From: Streptomyces ochraceiscleroticus
GTDB taxonomy: Bacteria; Actinomycetota; Actinomycetes; Streptomycetales; Streptomycetaceae
Assembly: GCF_000720485.1 (NCBI RefSeq)
Contig: NZ_JOAX01000010.1
Location: forward strand, 124,001 to 188,000
Direction: 5' to 3'
DNA length: 64,000 nucleotides
Shown: positions 34,796-43,629 of the stretch, piece by piece
Numbering within the stretch: position 1 is the first letter of the stretch
How the letters are laid out: the number at the start of each line of letters is the position of its first letter
Notes under the pieces: model-generated
Told to the model about the DNA's origin: nothing
Databases searched by the model: none
The model's input: the letters and a program-made list of their open reading frames with translations, nothing else
Position numbers and translations under genes: made by a program

Positions 34796-36528
34796 CCCCG
34801 GCGCCCACCGCACCCCTGCGCATCGGCAACGCCTCCGGCTTCTACGGCGACCGCTTCGGCGCGCTGGAGGAGATGCTCACCGGCGGCCCCCTCGACATCC
34901 TCACCGGCGACTACCTCGCCGAACTCACCATGCTCATCCTCGGCCGGGACCGCCTGAAGGACCCGGGCCGCGGCTACGCGAAGACGTTCCTGCGGCAGTT
35001 GGAGACCGGCCTCGGGCTTGCCGCCGAGCGGGGCGTACGGATCGTTACCAACGCGGGCGGCCTGAACCCGGCCGGACTCGCCGACGCGGTACGGGAGTTG
35101 GCGGAGAAGGTCGGCGTCCCGGTGCGCGTGGCGCACGTCGAGGGCGACGATCTCCTGGCCAGACCCGGCTGGCCCGCCGGCACCCTGACCGCCAATGCCT
35201 ATCTCGGCGGGGGCGGCATCGCGGAGTGCCTGCGGGCCGGTGCCGAGATCGTCGTCACGGGTCGCGTCACCGACGCCGCGCTGGTCAGCGGCGCGGCGGC
35301 CGCGCACTTCGGCTGGCGGCCCGACGACTTCGACCGGCTGGCGGGCGCGGTGCTCGCCGGGCACGTCCTGGAGTGCGGCACCCAGGCCACTGGCGGCAAT
35401 TACTCCTTCTTCGGCGCCCTGGACGTGCACCGCCCCGGCTTCCCGCTCGCCGAGATCGCCGAGGACGGCTCGGCGGTGATCACCAAGCACCCGGGCACCG
35501 GCGGCGCCGTCACGCCCGGCACGGTCACGGCCCAACTGCTGTACGAGACGACGGGCGCGCGGTACGCCGGGCCCGACGTGACCGCCCGGCTGGACTCCGT
35601 ACGGCTGACCGAGGACGGTCCTGACCGGGTGCGCCTCGACGGCGTGCGGGGCGAGGCGCCGCCGCCCACCCTGAAGACCGGGCTGACCCGGCTCGGCGGC
35701 TGGCGCAACGAGGTCACCTTCGTGCTCACCGGGCTGGACGTGGACCTCAAGGCGCAGCTCGTGCGCGAGCAGATGGAGGCGGCCTTCGCGGCGGCCGGAC
35801 GTAGGCCCGTCGAGGTGGACTGGCGGCTCGCCCGTACCGACCATCCCGACGCGGCGTCCGAGGAGGAGGCCAGTGCGCTGCTGCGGCTGGTCGTCCGGGA
35901 CCCGGACCAGGACGTGGTCGGCCGGATCATCAGCGGTGCGGCGGTCGAGCTGGCCCTCGGCAGCTACCCGGGCTTCCACGTCACGGCCCCGCCCGGCAAG
36001 GGCGCACCGTACGGCGTCTTCGAGGCGGCGTACGTGCCGGCGGGGGAGGTGCCGCACGTCGCCGTGTTGCCGGACGGTCGTCGCGTGGACGTCGAACCGT
36101 GCGCCAATACACGGGAGTTGGCACGGGAGCCCGACCCTCCCCCAGCTACCGCTGGGGGTACCCCCATGCTGCCCGAACCGCTGCACCACGACGGCCCCAC
36201 CCGCCGCGCCCCGCTCGGCCTCGTCGCCGGGGCCCGCAGCGGCGACAAGGGCGGCGCGGCCAACGTCGGGGTGTGGGCGCGCACGGAGGAGGCGTGGCGG
36301 TGGCTGGCACACGAGCTGACCACCGACCGGCTCCGCGCGCTCCTCCCGGAGGCCGCGGACCTGCCCGTCGAGCGGCACGTGCTGCCGAACCTGCGGGCGC
36401 TGAACTTCGTGATCGACGGACTGCTGGGCGCGGGCGTGGCCTCGCAGGCCCGCTTCGACCCGCAGGCCAAGGCCGTGGGCGAGTGGCTCCGCGCCCGCCA
36501 CCTGGACATACCGGAGGTACTGCTGTGA
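34792..36528 (+). CDS. AtuA family (DUF1446) protein
   Basis: This 578-aa protein has an N-terminal DUF1446 domain ([76 protein letters not shown]) and, after a linker near residues 447-462, a C-terminal AtuA-like ferredoxin-fold domain ([20 protein letters not shown]). In Pseudomonas atuA is required for acyclic terpene growth, though its reaction is unknown. The linker is encoded by a hairpin repeat (separate entry). GTG start and stop both overlap neighbouring genes by 4 bp. Confidence 0.9.
   Translation: MTPAPTAPLRIGNASGFYGDRFGALEEMLTGGPLDILTGDYLAELTMLILGRDRLKDPGRGYAKTFLRQLETGLGLAAERGVRIVTNAGGLNPAGLADAVRELAEKVGVPVRVAHVEGDDLLARPGWPAGTLTANAYLGGGGIAECLRAGAEIVVTGRVTDAALVSGAAAAHFGWRPDDFDRLAGAVLAGHVLECGTQATGGNYSFFGALDVHRPGFPLAEIAEDGSAVITKHPGTGGAVTPGTVTAQLLYETTGARYAGPDVTARLDSVRLTEDGPDRVRLDGVRGEAPPPTLKTGLTRLGGWRNEVTFVLTGLDVDLKAQLVREQMEAAFAAAGRRPVEVDWRLARTDHPDAASEEEASALLRLVVRDPDQDVVGRIISGAAVELALGSYPGFHVTAPPGKGAPYGVFEAAYVPAGEVPHVAVLPDGRRVDVEPCANTRELAREPDPPPATAGGTPMLPEPLHHDGPTRRAPLGLVAGARSGDKGGAANVGVWARTEEAWRWLAHELTTDRLRALLPEAADLPVERHVLPNLRALNFVIDGLLGAGVASQARFDPQAKAVGEWLRARHLDIPEVLL
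36134..36166. repeat. Streptomyces-type intergenic palindrome inside the AtuA coding sequence
   Basis: CCCCCAGC (36139-36146), TACC loop, GCTGGGGG (36151-36158), followed by a second palindrome GGGGGTACCCCC (36154-36165). Similar CTCCCCCAGC...GGGGGTACCCCC elements are, from memory, frequent between Streptomyces genes. Here it is read in frame as [10 protein letters not shown] in the interdomain linker. Confidence 0.72.
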
Positions 36529-38123
36529 CCGTGCTCGGCACAGGGCTGGACACCGCGAGCCCCGAGTACGCGGAGAACCGCGCGGCGCTGCTCGCCAAGC
36601 TGGACGAGCTGGCCGCCGAGCAGGCCAAGGCGGTCGGCGGGGGCGGCGAGAAGTACGTCGAGCGGCACCGCAAGCGCGGCAAGCTGCTCGCCCGCGAACG
36701 CATCGAGCTGCTCCTCGACCCCGACACCCCCTTCCTGGAGCTGTCGCCGCTCGCCGCGTGGGGGAGCGACTACCAGGTGGGCGCCTCGCTGGTCACCGGG
36801 ATCGGCGTGATCGAGGGCGTGGAGTGCCTGATCACCGCCAATGACCCGACCGTACGGGGCGGCGCCTCCAACCCCTGGACGCTGAAGAAGGCGCTGCGCG
36901 CGAACGAGATCGCGTACGCCAACCGGCTGCCCGTCGTCTCGCTGGTGGAGTCGGGCGGCGCGGACCTGCCCAGCCAGAAGGAGATCTTCATCCCCGGCGG
37001 GGCGCTGTTCAAGGACATCACCCGGCTCTCGGCGGCCGGTATCCCGACCGTCGCCGTCGTCTTCGGCAATTCCACCGCCGGTGGTGCGTACGTCCCCGGC
37101 ATGTCCGACCACGTGATCATGGTCAAGGAGCGGGCCAAGGTCTTCCTCGGCGGGCCGCCGCTGGTGAAGATGGCCACCGGCGAAGAGAGCGACGACGAGT
37201 CCCTCGGCGGCGCCGAGATGCACGCCCGCACCTCCGGCCTCGCGGACTACTTCGCGGTGGACGAGCCGGACGCGCTGCGCCAGGCGCGGCGGGTGGTCGC
37301 CCGCCTCAACTGGCGCAAGGCGCACGCGGACCCTCCGATCGCCGACCCGCCGAAGTACGACGAGGACGAGCTGCTGGGCATCGTCCCCGGCGACCTCAAG
37401 GTCCCCTTCGACCCACGTGAGGTCATCGCCCGGCTCGTCGACGGCTCGGACTTCGACGAGTTCAAGCCGCTGTACGGGCCCTCGCTCACGACCGGGTGGG
37501 CCCGGCTGCACGGTTACCCGGTGGGCATCCTCGCCAACGCCCAGGGCGTGCTCTTCAGCGAGGAGTCGCAGAAGGCCGCCCAGTTCATCCAGTTGGCGAA
37601 CCAGCGGGACATTCCGCTGCTCTTCCTGCACAACACGACCGGCTACATGGTCGGCAAGGAGTACGAGCAGGGCGGGATCATCAAGCACGGCGCGATGATG
37701 ATCAACGCGGTGTCGAATTCTCGGGTGCCGCATCTGTCCGTGCTGATGGGCGCCTCGTACGGCGCGGGTCACTACGGCATGTGCGGCCGGGCCTACGACC
37801 CGCGCTTCCTCTTCGCCTGGCCGAGCGCCAAGTCGGCCGTCATGGGTCCGCAGCAGCTCGCGGGCGTGCTGTCGATCGTGGCGCGCGCCTCGGCCGCGGC
37901 GAAGGGGCAGCCGTACGACGACGAGGCGGACGCCGGGCTGCGCGCGATGGTCGAGCAGCAGATCGAGTCCGAGTCGCTGCCGATGTTCCTGTCGGGGCGG
38001 CTGTACGACGACGGCGTCATCGACCCGCGCGACACCCGCACCGTTCTGGGTCAGTGCCTGTCCGCGATCCACACCGCCCCCTACGAAGGCGCGCGTGGCG
38101 GCTTCGGCGTCTTCCGGATGTGA
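36525..38123 (+). CDS. Acyl-CoA carboxylase beta (carboxyltransferase) subunit, geranyl/methylcrotonyl-CoA type
   Basis: This 532-aa crotonase-superfamily carboxyltransferase has KYVERHRKRGKLLARERIEL, NDPTVRGGASNPWTLKKALR and the oxyanion loops NSTAGGAYVPGMSD, AQGVLFSEESQKAAQFIQL and GASYGAGHYGMCGRAYDPRF. The sequence groups with biotin-dependent 3-methylcrotonyl-/geranyl-CoA carboxylases (LiuB/AtuC) rather than AccD/PccB. It is coupled to AtuA by a GTGA overlap and followed 7 bp later by the alpha subunit. The AtuA neighbour favours a terpenoid or other beta-methyl-branched enoyl-CoA substrate. Confidence 0.9.
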   Translation: MTVLGTGLDTASPEYAENRAALLAKLDELAAEQAKAVGGGGEKYVERHRKRGKLLARERIELLLDPDTPFLELSPLAAWGSDYQVGASLVTGIGVIEGVECLITANDPTVRGGASNPWTLKKALRANEIAYANRLPVVSLVESGGADLPSQKEIFIPGGALFKDITRLSAAGIPTVAVVFGNSTAGGAYVPGMSDHVIMVKERAKVFLGGPPLVKMATGEESDDESLGGAEMHARTSGLADYFAVDEPDALRQARRVVARLNWRKAHADPPIADPPKYDEDELLGIVPGDLKVPFDPREVIARLVDGSDFDEFKPLYGPSLTTGWARLHGYPVGILANAQGVLFSEESQKAAQFIQLANQRDIPLLFLHNTTGYMVGKEYEQGGIIKHGAMMINAVSNSRVPHLSVLMGASYGAGHYGMCGRAYDPRFLFAWPSAKSAVMGPQQLAGVLSIVARASAAAKGQPYDDEADAGLRAMVEQQIESESLPMFLSGRLYDDGVIDPRDTRTVLGQCLSAIHTAPYEGARGGFGVFRM

Positions 38124-38130
38124 GGTAGCA

Positions 38131-39972
38131 GTGATCTCTTCCCTCCTCGTCGCCAACCGCGGCGAGATCGCCCGCCGTATCTTCCGTACCTGCCGCGACC
38201 TGGGCATATCCACCGTCGCCGTGCACTCGGACGCGGACGCCGACGCGCCCCACGTCAAGGAGGCGGACGCGGCCGTCCGCCTGCCGGGGGACGCGCCCGC
38301 CGACACGTACCTGCGGGGCGACCTGATCGTGAAGGCCGCGCTGGACGCGGGCGCCGACGCGGTCCATCCCGGGTACGGCTTCCTGTCCGAGAACGCGGAG
38401 TTCGCCGCCGCGGTGGCCGACGCCGGGCTGACCTGGATCGGCCCGCCGCCCGCCGCCATCGAGGCGATGGCCTCCAAGACCCGGGCCAAGGAGCTGATGG
38501 GCATCGCCCCGCTCACCGAGGTCACGGAGCACGACCTGCCGGTACTGGTGAAGGCGGCGGCGGGCGGCGGCGGTCGCGGGATGCGCGTGGTACGCAAACT
38601 GGCCGAGCTGGATGCCGAGTTGGCCGCGGCGCGGGCCGAGGCGCTGAGTGCCTTCGGGGACGGTGAGGTCTTCGTCGAGCCGTACGTCGAGGGTGGCCGC
38701 CATGTCGAGGTGCAGATCCTCGCCGACGCGCACGGTACGGTCTGGCCGCTGGGCACCCGCGACTGCTCCCTCCAGCGCCGCCACCAGAAGGTCATCGAGG
38801 AGGCCCCGGCCCCCGGCCTCACCCCCGAACTGACGGCCTCGCTCTACGAGATGGCCAACAGAGCCGCCCGCGCGACCGAGTACCGCGGCGCCGGCACCGT
38901 CGAATTCCTCGTCGTCGACGGCACCGCGCACTTCCTGGAGATGAACACCCGCCTCCAGGTCGAACACCCCGTCACCGAGGAGATCTTCGGCATCGACCTG
39001 GTCGCGCTGCAGATCGGTGTCGCCGAGGGCGAGCCGCTGCCCGACGCGCCGCCCGAGCCGCGCGGCCACGCCGTCGAGGCACGCCTCTACGCCGAGGACC
39101 CGGCCGCCGGCTGGGCCCCGCAAACCGGCACCCTGCACGGCCTCTCCGTACCGGGCGTCCGCCTGGACTCCGGCTACGCAGACGGCGACACCATCGGCAT
39201 CCACTACGACCCGATGCTCGCCAAGGCCGTCGCCTGGGCACCCACCCGCGCCGCCGCCGTCCGCAAGCTGGCGGGCGCCCTGGACCGGGCCCGTATCCAC
39301 GGCCCGGTCACCAACCGCGAGCTGCTGGTGCGCTCCCTGCGCCACCCGGAATTCACCGCGGCGCGCATGGACACCGGCTTCTACGACCGGCACCTGGCCG
39401 ACCTCACGGCCGCGGCCCCCGACCCGTACGCGCCCCTGGCCGCGGCCCTCGCCGACGCGCACGGCCGCTCGCGCTTCGGCGGCTGGCGGAACGTGTACTC
39501 GCAGCCGCAGGCCAAGCGGTACCGCACCGAGCCGGACGGCACCGAACACGAGGTGCGGTACCGGCACACCCGGGACGGCCTGGCCGCCGAGGGCGTGGTG
39601 GTCGTGCACGCCGACGCGGCGCGGGTCGTGCTGGAGGCCGACGGCGTACGGCGTACGTACGAGGTCACCGCGCACGGCGACCGGGTGTACGTCGGCCGCA
39701 CCACCCTCACCGCGCTGCCCCGCTTCCCCGACCCCACGGCCCGCCAGGAGCCCGGATCGCTGCTGGCCCCGATGCCCGGCACGGTGGTCCGCGTGGCGGA
39801 CGGGCTCGCCGAGGGGGCCGCCGTCGAGGCCGGTCAGCCGTTGCTGTGGCTGGAGGCGATGAAGATGGAGCACCGGATCACCGCCCCGGTCACCGGAACC
39901 CTGACCGCTCTGCACGCCGAGCCCGGCCGCCAGGTCGAGGTCGGCGCCCTGCTCGCCGTAGTCACCAACTGA
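38131..39972 (+). CDS. Acyl-CoA carboxylase alpha subunit (biotin carboxylase plus biotin carrier)
   Basis: This 613-aa protein starts at GTG 38131 (GAGGTAG about 5 bp upstream). Order of domains: biotin-carboxylase N-domain (LLVANRGEIARRIFRTCRDL), ATP-grasp (KAAAGGGGRGMRVVRKL, EMNTRLQVEHPVTEEI), C-domain (GHAVEARLYAEDPAAGWAP), BT linker, and biotinyl domain with EAMKMEH (Lys578 is the biotin site). The stretch between SKTRAKELM and LPVLVKAA is shorter than in family members I know, suggesting a small deletion at the ATP-grasp B-domain hinge. It is the partner of the upstream beta subunit (AtuF/LiuD equivalent). Confidence 0.92.
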   Translation: MISSLLVANRGEIARRIFRTCRDLGISTVAVHSDADADAPHVKEADAAVRLPGDAPADTYLRGDLIVKAALDAGADAVHPGYGFLSENAEFAAAVADAGLTWIGPPPAAIEAMASKTRAKELMGIAPLTEVTEHDLPVLVKAAAGGGGRGMRVVRKLAELDAELAAARAEALSAFGDGEVFVEPYVEGGRHVEVQILADAHGTVWPLGTRDCSLQRRHQKVIEEAPAPGLTPELTASLYEMANRAARATEYRGAGTVEFLVVDGTAHFLEMNTRLQVEHPVTEEIFGIDLVALQIGVAEGEPLPDAPPEPRGHAVEARLYAEDPAAGWAPQTGTLHGLSVPGVRLDSGYADGDTIGIHYDPMLAKAVAWAPTRAAAVRKLAGALDRARIHGPVTNRELLVRSLRHPEFTAARMDTGFYDRHLADLTAAAPDPYAPLAAALADAHGRSRFGGWRNVYSQPQAKRYRTEPDGTEHEVRYRHTRDGLAAEGVVVVHADAARVVLEADGVRRTYEVTAHGDRVYVGRTTLTALPRFPDPTARQEPGSLLAPMPGTVVRVADGLAEGAAVEAGQPLLWLEAMKMEHRITAPVTGTLTALHAEPGRQVEVGALLAVVTN

Positions 39973-39980
39973 TGTCGTCC

Positions 39981-40000
39981 TCAATCGCCGGACGGGCTGG
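39981..40000. repeat. Half copy of a common Streptomyces intergenic repeat
   Basis: TCAATCGCCGGACGGGCTGG matches one arm of a palindrome that, from memory, occurs very often between Streptomyces genes. The other arm is absent here. Confidence 0.6.
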
Positions 40001-40013
40001 AATGGGAGACCCC

Positions 40014-41186
40014 GTGATCGAAACCGAAGAGCACCAGGCCCTGCGTGACGCCGTCGCCGCCCTCGGCAAGCGGTACGGACGCGAGTACTTCACCCAGGTC
40101 GTCGCCGAGGGCAAGCACACGGACGAGCTGTGGGCCGAGGCCGCCAAGCTCGGGTACCTCGGCGTCAACCTCCCGGAGGAATACGGCGGCGGGGGCGGCG
40201 GCATCACCGAACTCTCCATCGTCCTGGAGGAGTTGGGTGCGGCCGGCTGTCCCCTCCTCATGCTCGTCGTCTCGCCCGCCATCTGCGGCACGGTCATCGC
40301 CCGCTTCGGTACCGAGGAGCAGAAGCGGCAGTGGCTGCCCGGCCTCGCCGACGGTTCACGCAAGATGGCGTTCGGGATCACCGAGCCCGACGCGGGCTCC
40401 AACTCGCACCGCATCACCACCACGGCACGCCGCGACCAGGAGAGCGGCGGCTGGATACTCAACGGCCGCAAGGTTTTCGTCTCCGGCGTCGACATCGCGG
40501 AGGCGACGCTGATCGTCGGCCGTACGGAGGCTGTGTCTGATAAAGGCGTGAAGACCGGCAAGCTCAAGCCCTGCCTCTTCATCGTCCCCCGCGACACCCC
40601 CGGCTTCTCCCGCAATCCGATCTCCATGGAACTGGCCGCGCCGGAGAAGCAGTTCGAGCTGGTACTGGACGATGTGCGGCTGCCCGCGGACGCGCTGGTG
40701 GGTGACGAGGACGCGGGGCTGCTCCAGCTCTTCGCCGGGCTCAACCCCGAGCGCGTGATGACCGCCGCCTTCGCGCTCGGCATGGCCCGTTACGCGCTGG
40801 AGCGGGCCGTGGAGTACGCCCGCGACCGGCAGGTGTGGAAGGTGCCGGTCGGCGCGCACCAGGCCATCGCGCACCCGCTCGCCCAGTGCCACATCGACAT
40901 CGAGCTGGCCCGGCTGATGATGCACAAGGCGGCGCACCTCTACGACATCGGGGACGACATGGGAGCGGGCGAGGCCGCCAACATGGCGAAGTACGCGGCG
41001 GGGGAGGCCGCGGTGAAGACTGTCGACCAGGCCGTGCACACGCTCGGCGGCAACGGCCTGACCACGGAGTACGGCCTCGCCTCGATGATCACCGCGGCCC
41101 GGGTGGCCAGAATCGCCCCGGTCAGCCGCGAGATGATCCTCAACTTCGTCTCCCACCAGTCCCTGGGACTCCCCAAGTCGTACTGA
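40014..41186 (+). CDS. Acyl-CoA dehydrogenase (citronellyl-CoA dehydrogenase-like)
   Basis: The protein has 390 aa from GTG 40014 (GGGAG 5 bp upstream); an ATG at 40002 is also in frame. It is a flavoprotein with the standard motifs AFGITEPDAGSNSHRITTTA, GWILNGRKVFVSGVDIAEAT, RQVWKVPVGAHQAIAHPLA and HTLGGNGLTTEYGLASMITA. The catalytic base could not be placed with certainty. In the Atu comparison it corresponds to AtuD, which introduces the alpha-beta double bond before carboxylation. Isovaleryl-type dehydrogenases are an alternative. Confidence 0.9.
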   Translation: MIETEEHQALRDAVAALGKRYGREYFTQVVAEGKHTDELWAEAAKLGYLGVNLPEEYGGGGGGITELSIVLEELGAAGCPLLMLVVSPAICGTVIARFGTEEQKRQWLPGLADGSRKMAFGITEPDAGSNSHRITTTARRDQESGGWILNGRKVFVSGVDIAEATLIVGRTEAVSDKGVKTGKLKPCLFIVPRDTPGFSRNPISMELAAPEKQFELVLDDVRLPADALVGDEDAGLLQLFAGLNPERVMTAAFALGMARYALERAVEYARDRQVWKVPVGAHQAIAHPLAQCHIDIELARLMMHKAAHLYDIGDDMGAGEAANMAKYAAGEAAVKTVDQAVHTLGGNGLTTEYGLASMITAARVARIAPVSREMILNFVSHQSLGLPKSY

Positions 41187-41278
41187 TTGCCGTCATGCTG
41201 CGGAACATCGTCCGCCACCGTCCACCCCCACGCCGCAGCCGGCAGCCGTCCGACCATCGAGCGAAGGGCCGTGAGTCC

Positions 41279-42862
41279 ATGGTGTTCCGCAGCGAGTACC
41301 CCGATGTCGCACCGCTCGACCTGCCCATCCACGAAGCCGTACTGGGTCACTCGGCCGTCGCGCACGCCGACCGGGTGGCCCTGGTCGACGGCCTCAACGG
41401 CACGACCGTCACCTACGCCGGGCTCGATGCCCGCACCCGCCGGCTCGCCGCGGCCCTCGCCGACGCGGGCGTCCGCAAGGGCGACGTGCTGGCCCTGCAC
41501 AGCCCGAACTCCCTCGCGTACCCCATCGTCTGTTACGCCGCCTCCCGCTGCGGCGCCGTCGTCACGCCCGTCCATCCGCTCGCCACCGCGGACGAGGTGG
41601 CGAAGCAGCTCCGCGACTCCGGCGCCCGCTGGCTGGTGACGGTCTCGATGCTGCTGGCCACCGCCCGTACCGCGGCGGAGAAGTGCGGCGGCGTGACGGA
41701 GATCTTCGTCTGCGACGGGGCCCAGGGCCACCGCTCCCTGACCGACCTGCTGGCCACCGGGGCGCCCGAGCCGCAGGTCACGATCGACCCGGCCGAGGAC
41801 CTGGCCTGTCTGCCGTACTCCTCCGGCACCACCGGCGCGCCCAAGGGCGTGATGCTCACGCACCGCAACATCGCCACCAACCTCGTCCAGCTCGACGGCG
41901 TCCTCAGCGGCGGCCCCGGAGACCGCATTCTGGCCGTTCTTCCCTTCTTTCACATCTACGGGATGACCGCGCTGATGAACGCCCCGCTCCGGCAGGGCGC
42001 CACCGTCGTCGTCCTGCCCCGCTTCGACCTCGACACCTTCCTGACCGCCATCGAGACCCACCGGGTCAACGCGGTCTACGTGGCCCCGCCGATCGTCCTG
42101 GCGCTCGCCAAGCACCCGGCCGTCGCGGGCAGAGACCTCTCCTCGCTGGAGTACGTGCTCAGCGCGGCGGCACCGCTGGACGCCGACCTGGCGGCCGCGT
42201 GCGCCGACCGGCTGAAACTGCCGCCGCTCCTCCAGGCGTACGGCATGACCGAGCTCTCGCCCGGCACCCACGTCGTGCCGCGGGACGCCCGCCAGGCGCC
42301 GCCCGGCACGGTCGGCAAGCTGCTGCCCGGTACCGAAATGCGCATCGTCGCCCTGGACGGCGGCGCCGACCTCGGCCCGGACGCCACCGGCGAGATCCTC
42401 ATCCGCGGCCCCCAGGTCATGAAGGGGTACCTGGGCCGCCCCGAGGCCACCGACGCCATGATCGACGCCGACGGCTGGCTGCACACCGGCGACATCGGCT
42501 ACTGCGACGCGGACGGCTGGCTGCACATCGTCGACCGGGTCAAGGAACTGATCAAGTACAAGGGGTACCAGGTGGCCCCCGCCGACCTGGAGGCGCTGCT
42601 CCTCCAGCACGAGGACATCGCCGACGCGGCCGTCATCGGCGTGACCGACGCCGACGGCAACGAGATACCCAAGGCGTACGTCGTACGGCAGCCGGGGGCC
42701 CTGCTCACCGAGCGGGAGATCATCGCGTACGTTGCAGCCCGGGTGGCCCCCTACAAGAAGATCCGGCGGGTGGAGTTCACGGACGCCGTGCCGCGCGCCG
42801 CCACCGGCAAGATCCTGCGGCGCGAACTCCGCGCCCGGGAAAGGAGTTCCACGCCCTCATGA
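41279..42862 (+). CDS. 4-coumarate:CoA ligase-like acyl-CoA synthetase
   Basis: This 527-aa ANL-superfamily adenylating enzyme has P-loop YSSGTTGAPKGVMLTHRN, the aromatic motif LPFFHIYGMTALM, LLQAYGMTELSPGTH, hinge GWLHTGDIGYCDADGWLHIV and the catalytic Lys motif AATGKILRRELR. It activates a carboxylic acid to its CoA ester. ATG 41279 lies 92 bp after the dehydrogenase, and the stop overlaps the hydratase start (ATGA). It would be the AtuH-type entry ligase. The family also covers aromatic acids, so the substrate is not fixed by sequence. Confidence 0.92.
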   Translation: MVFRSEYPDVAPLDLPIHEAVLGHSAVAHADRVALVDGLNGTTVTYAGLDARTRRLAAALADAGVRKGDVLALHSPNSLAYPIVCYAASRCGAVVTPVHPLATADEVAKQLRDSGARWLVTVSMLLATARTAAEKCGGVTEIFVCDGAQGHRSLTDLLATGAPEPQVTIDPAEDLACLPYSSGTTGAPKGVMLTHRNIATNLVQLDGVLSGGPGDRILAVLPFFHIYGMTALMNAPLRQGATVVVLPRFDLDTFLTAIETHRVNAVYVAPPIVLALAKHPAVAGRDLSSLEYVLSAAAPLDADLAAACADRLKLPPLLQAYGMTELSPGTHVVPRDARQAPPGTVGKLLPGTEMRIVALDGGADLGPDATGEILIRGPQVMKGYLGRPEATDAMIDADGWLHTGDIGYCDADGWLHIVDRVKELIKYKGYQVAPADLEALLLQHEDIADAAVIGVTDADGNEIPKAYVVRQPGALLTEREIIAYVAARVAPYKKIRRVEFTDAVPRAATGKILRRELRARERSSTPS

Positions 42863-43629
42863 CCGACGCACCCGAGAGCCCCCTCGTGCCGCGGGCGCAC
42901 GAGCGCGGCATCACCACGCTCACCCTGGACTCGCCCGGCAACCGCAACGCGCTCTCCGCCCGCCTGGTCGCCGAACTCCACCAGGGCCTCGCGGACGCCG
43001 CCGCGGACCCCGGCACCCGCGCCGTGGTCCTCACGCACGCCGGGACGACCTTCTGCGCCGGGGCCGACCTCTCCGAGGCGGCTTCCGGCGCCGCCAAGGA
43101 GGGCCCGCTCGGGCTTGCCCGCCTGCTCCGCACGATCGTCGAGCTGCCGGTGCCCGTCGTCGCCCGGGTCACCGGGCACGTCCGGGCCGGCGGCCTCGGC
43201 CTGCTCGCCGCCTGCGACATCTCCGTGGCCGGGCCCGGCGCCAGCTTCGCCTTCACCGAGGCCCGCCTCGGCCTGGCCCCGGCCGTGATCTCGATGCCGG
43301 TACTGCCGCGCATGGACGCCCGCGCGGCGGCCCGGTACTACCTCACCGGCGAGCGCTTCGACGCCGCGGAGGCGGCCCGGACGGGGCTGGTGACGCTGGC
43401 CGCCGAGGACGTCGACGCCGCGCTGGAACCGGTACTGGCGGGCCTGCGCAAGGGCTCGCCGCAGGGCCTGGCCGAGTCCAAGAAGCTCACCGCGGCCGGG
43501 GTGCTGCGCGCCTTCGACCGCGACACCGAGGCGCTCGCCGAGCAGTCGGCGCGCCTCTTCGCCTCCGAGGACGCCCGAGAAGGCATGACCGCCTTCCTCC
43601 AGCGCCGGGAGCCGTCATGGGCACAGTGA
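42859..43629 (+). CDS. Enoyl-CoA hydratase (methylglutaconyl/isohexenylglutaconyl-CoA hydratase-like)
   Basis: This 256-aa crotonase has RAVVLTHAGTTFCAGADLSE (first oxyanion loop), VARVTGHVRAGGLGLLAACD (second) and TEARLGLAPAVISMPVLPRM, the last typical of LiuC/AtuE hydratases. AAGGAG lies 12 bp before the ATG. The start overlaps the ligase stop by 4 bp, and the end overlaps tetR by 13 bp. It would hydrate the carboxylated enoyl-CoA. No HMG-CoA-lyase-type gene follows, so the final cleavage must be encoded elsewhere. Confidence 0.88.
   Translation: MTDAPESPLVPRAHERGITTLTLDSPGNRNALSARLVAELHQGLADAAADPGTRAVVLTHAGTTFCAGADLSEAASGAAKEGPLGLARLLRTIVELPVPVVARVTGHVRAGGLGLLAACDISVAGPGASFAFTEARLGLAPAVISMPVLPRMDARAAARYYLTGERFDAAEAARTGLVTLAAEDVDAALEPVLAGLRKGSPQGLAESKKLTAAGVLRAFDRDTEALAEQSARLFASEDAREGMTAFLQRREPSWAQ

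Noticed and set aside
35964..38822. Minus-strand frame of 952 codons opposite atuA and the carboxylase genes
   Set aside because: Shadow frame without any recognisable domain.
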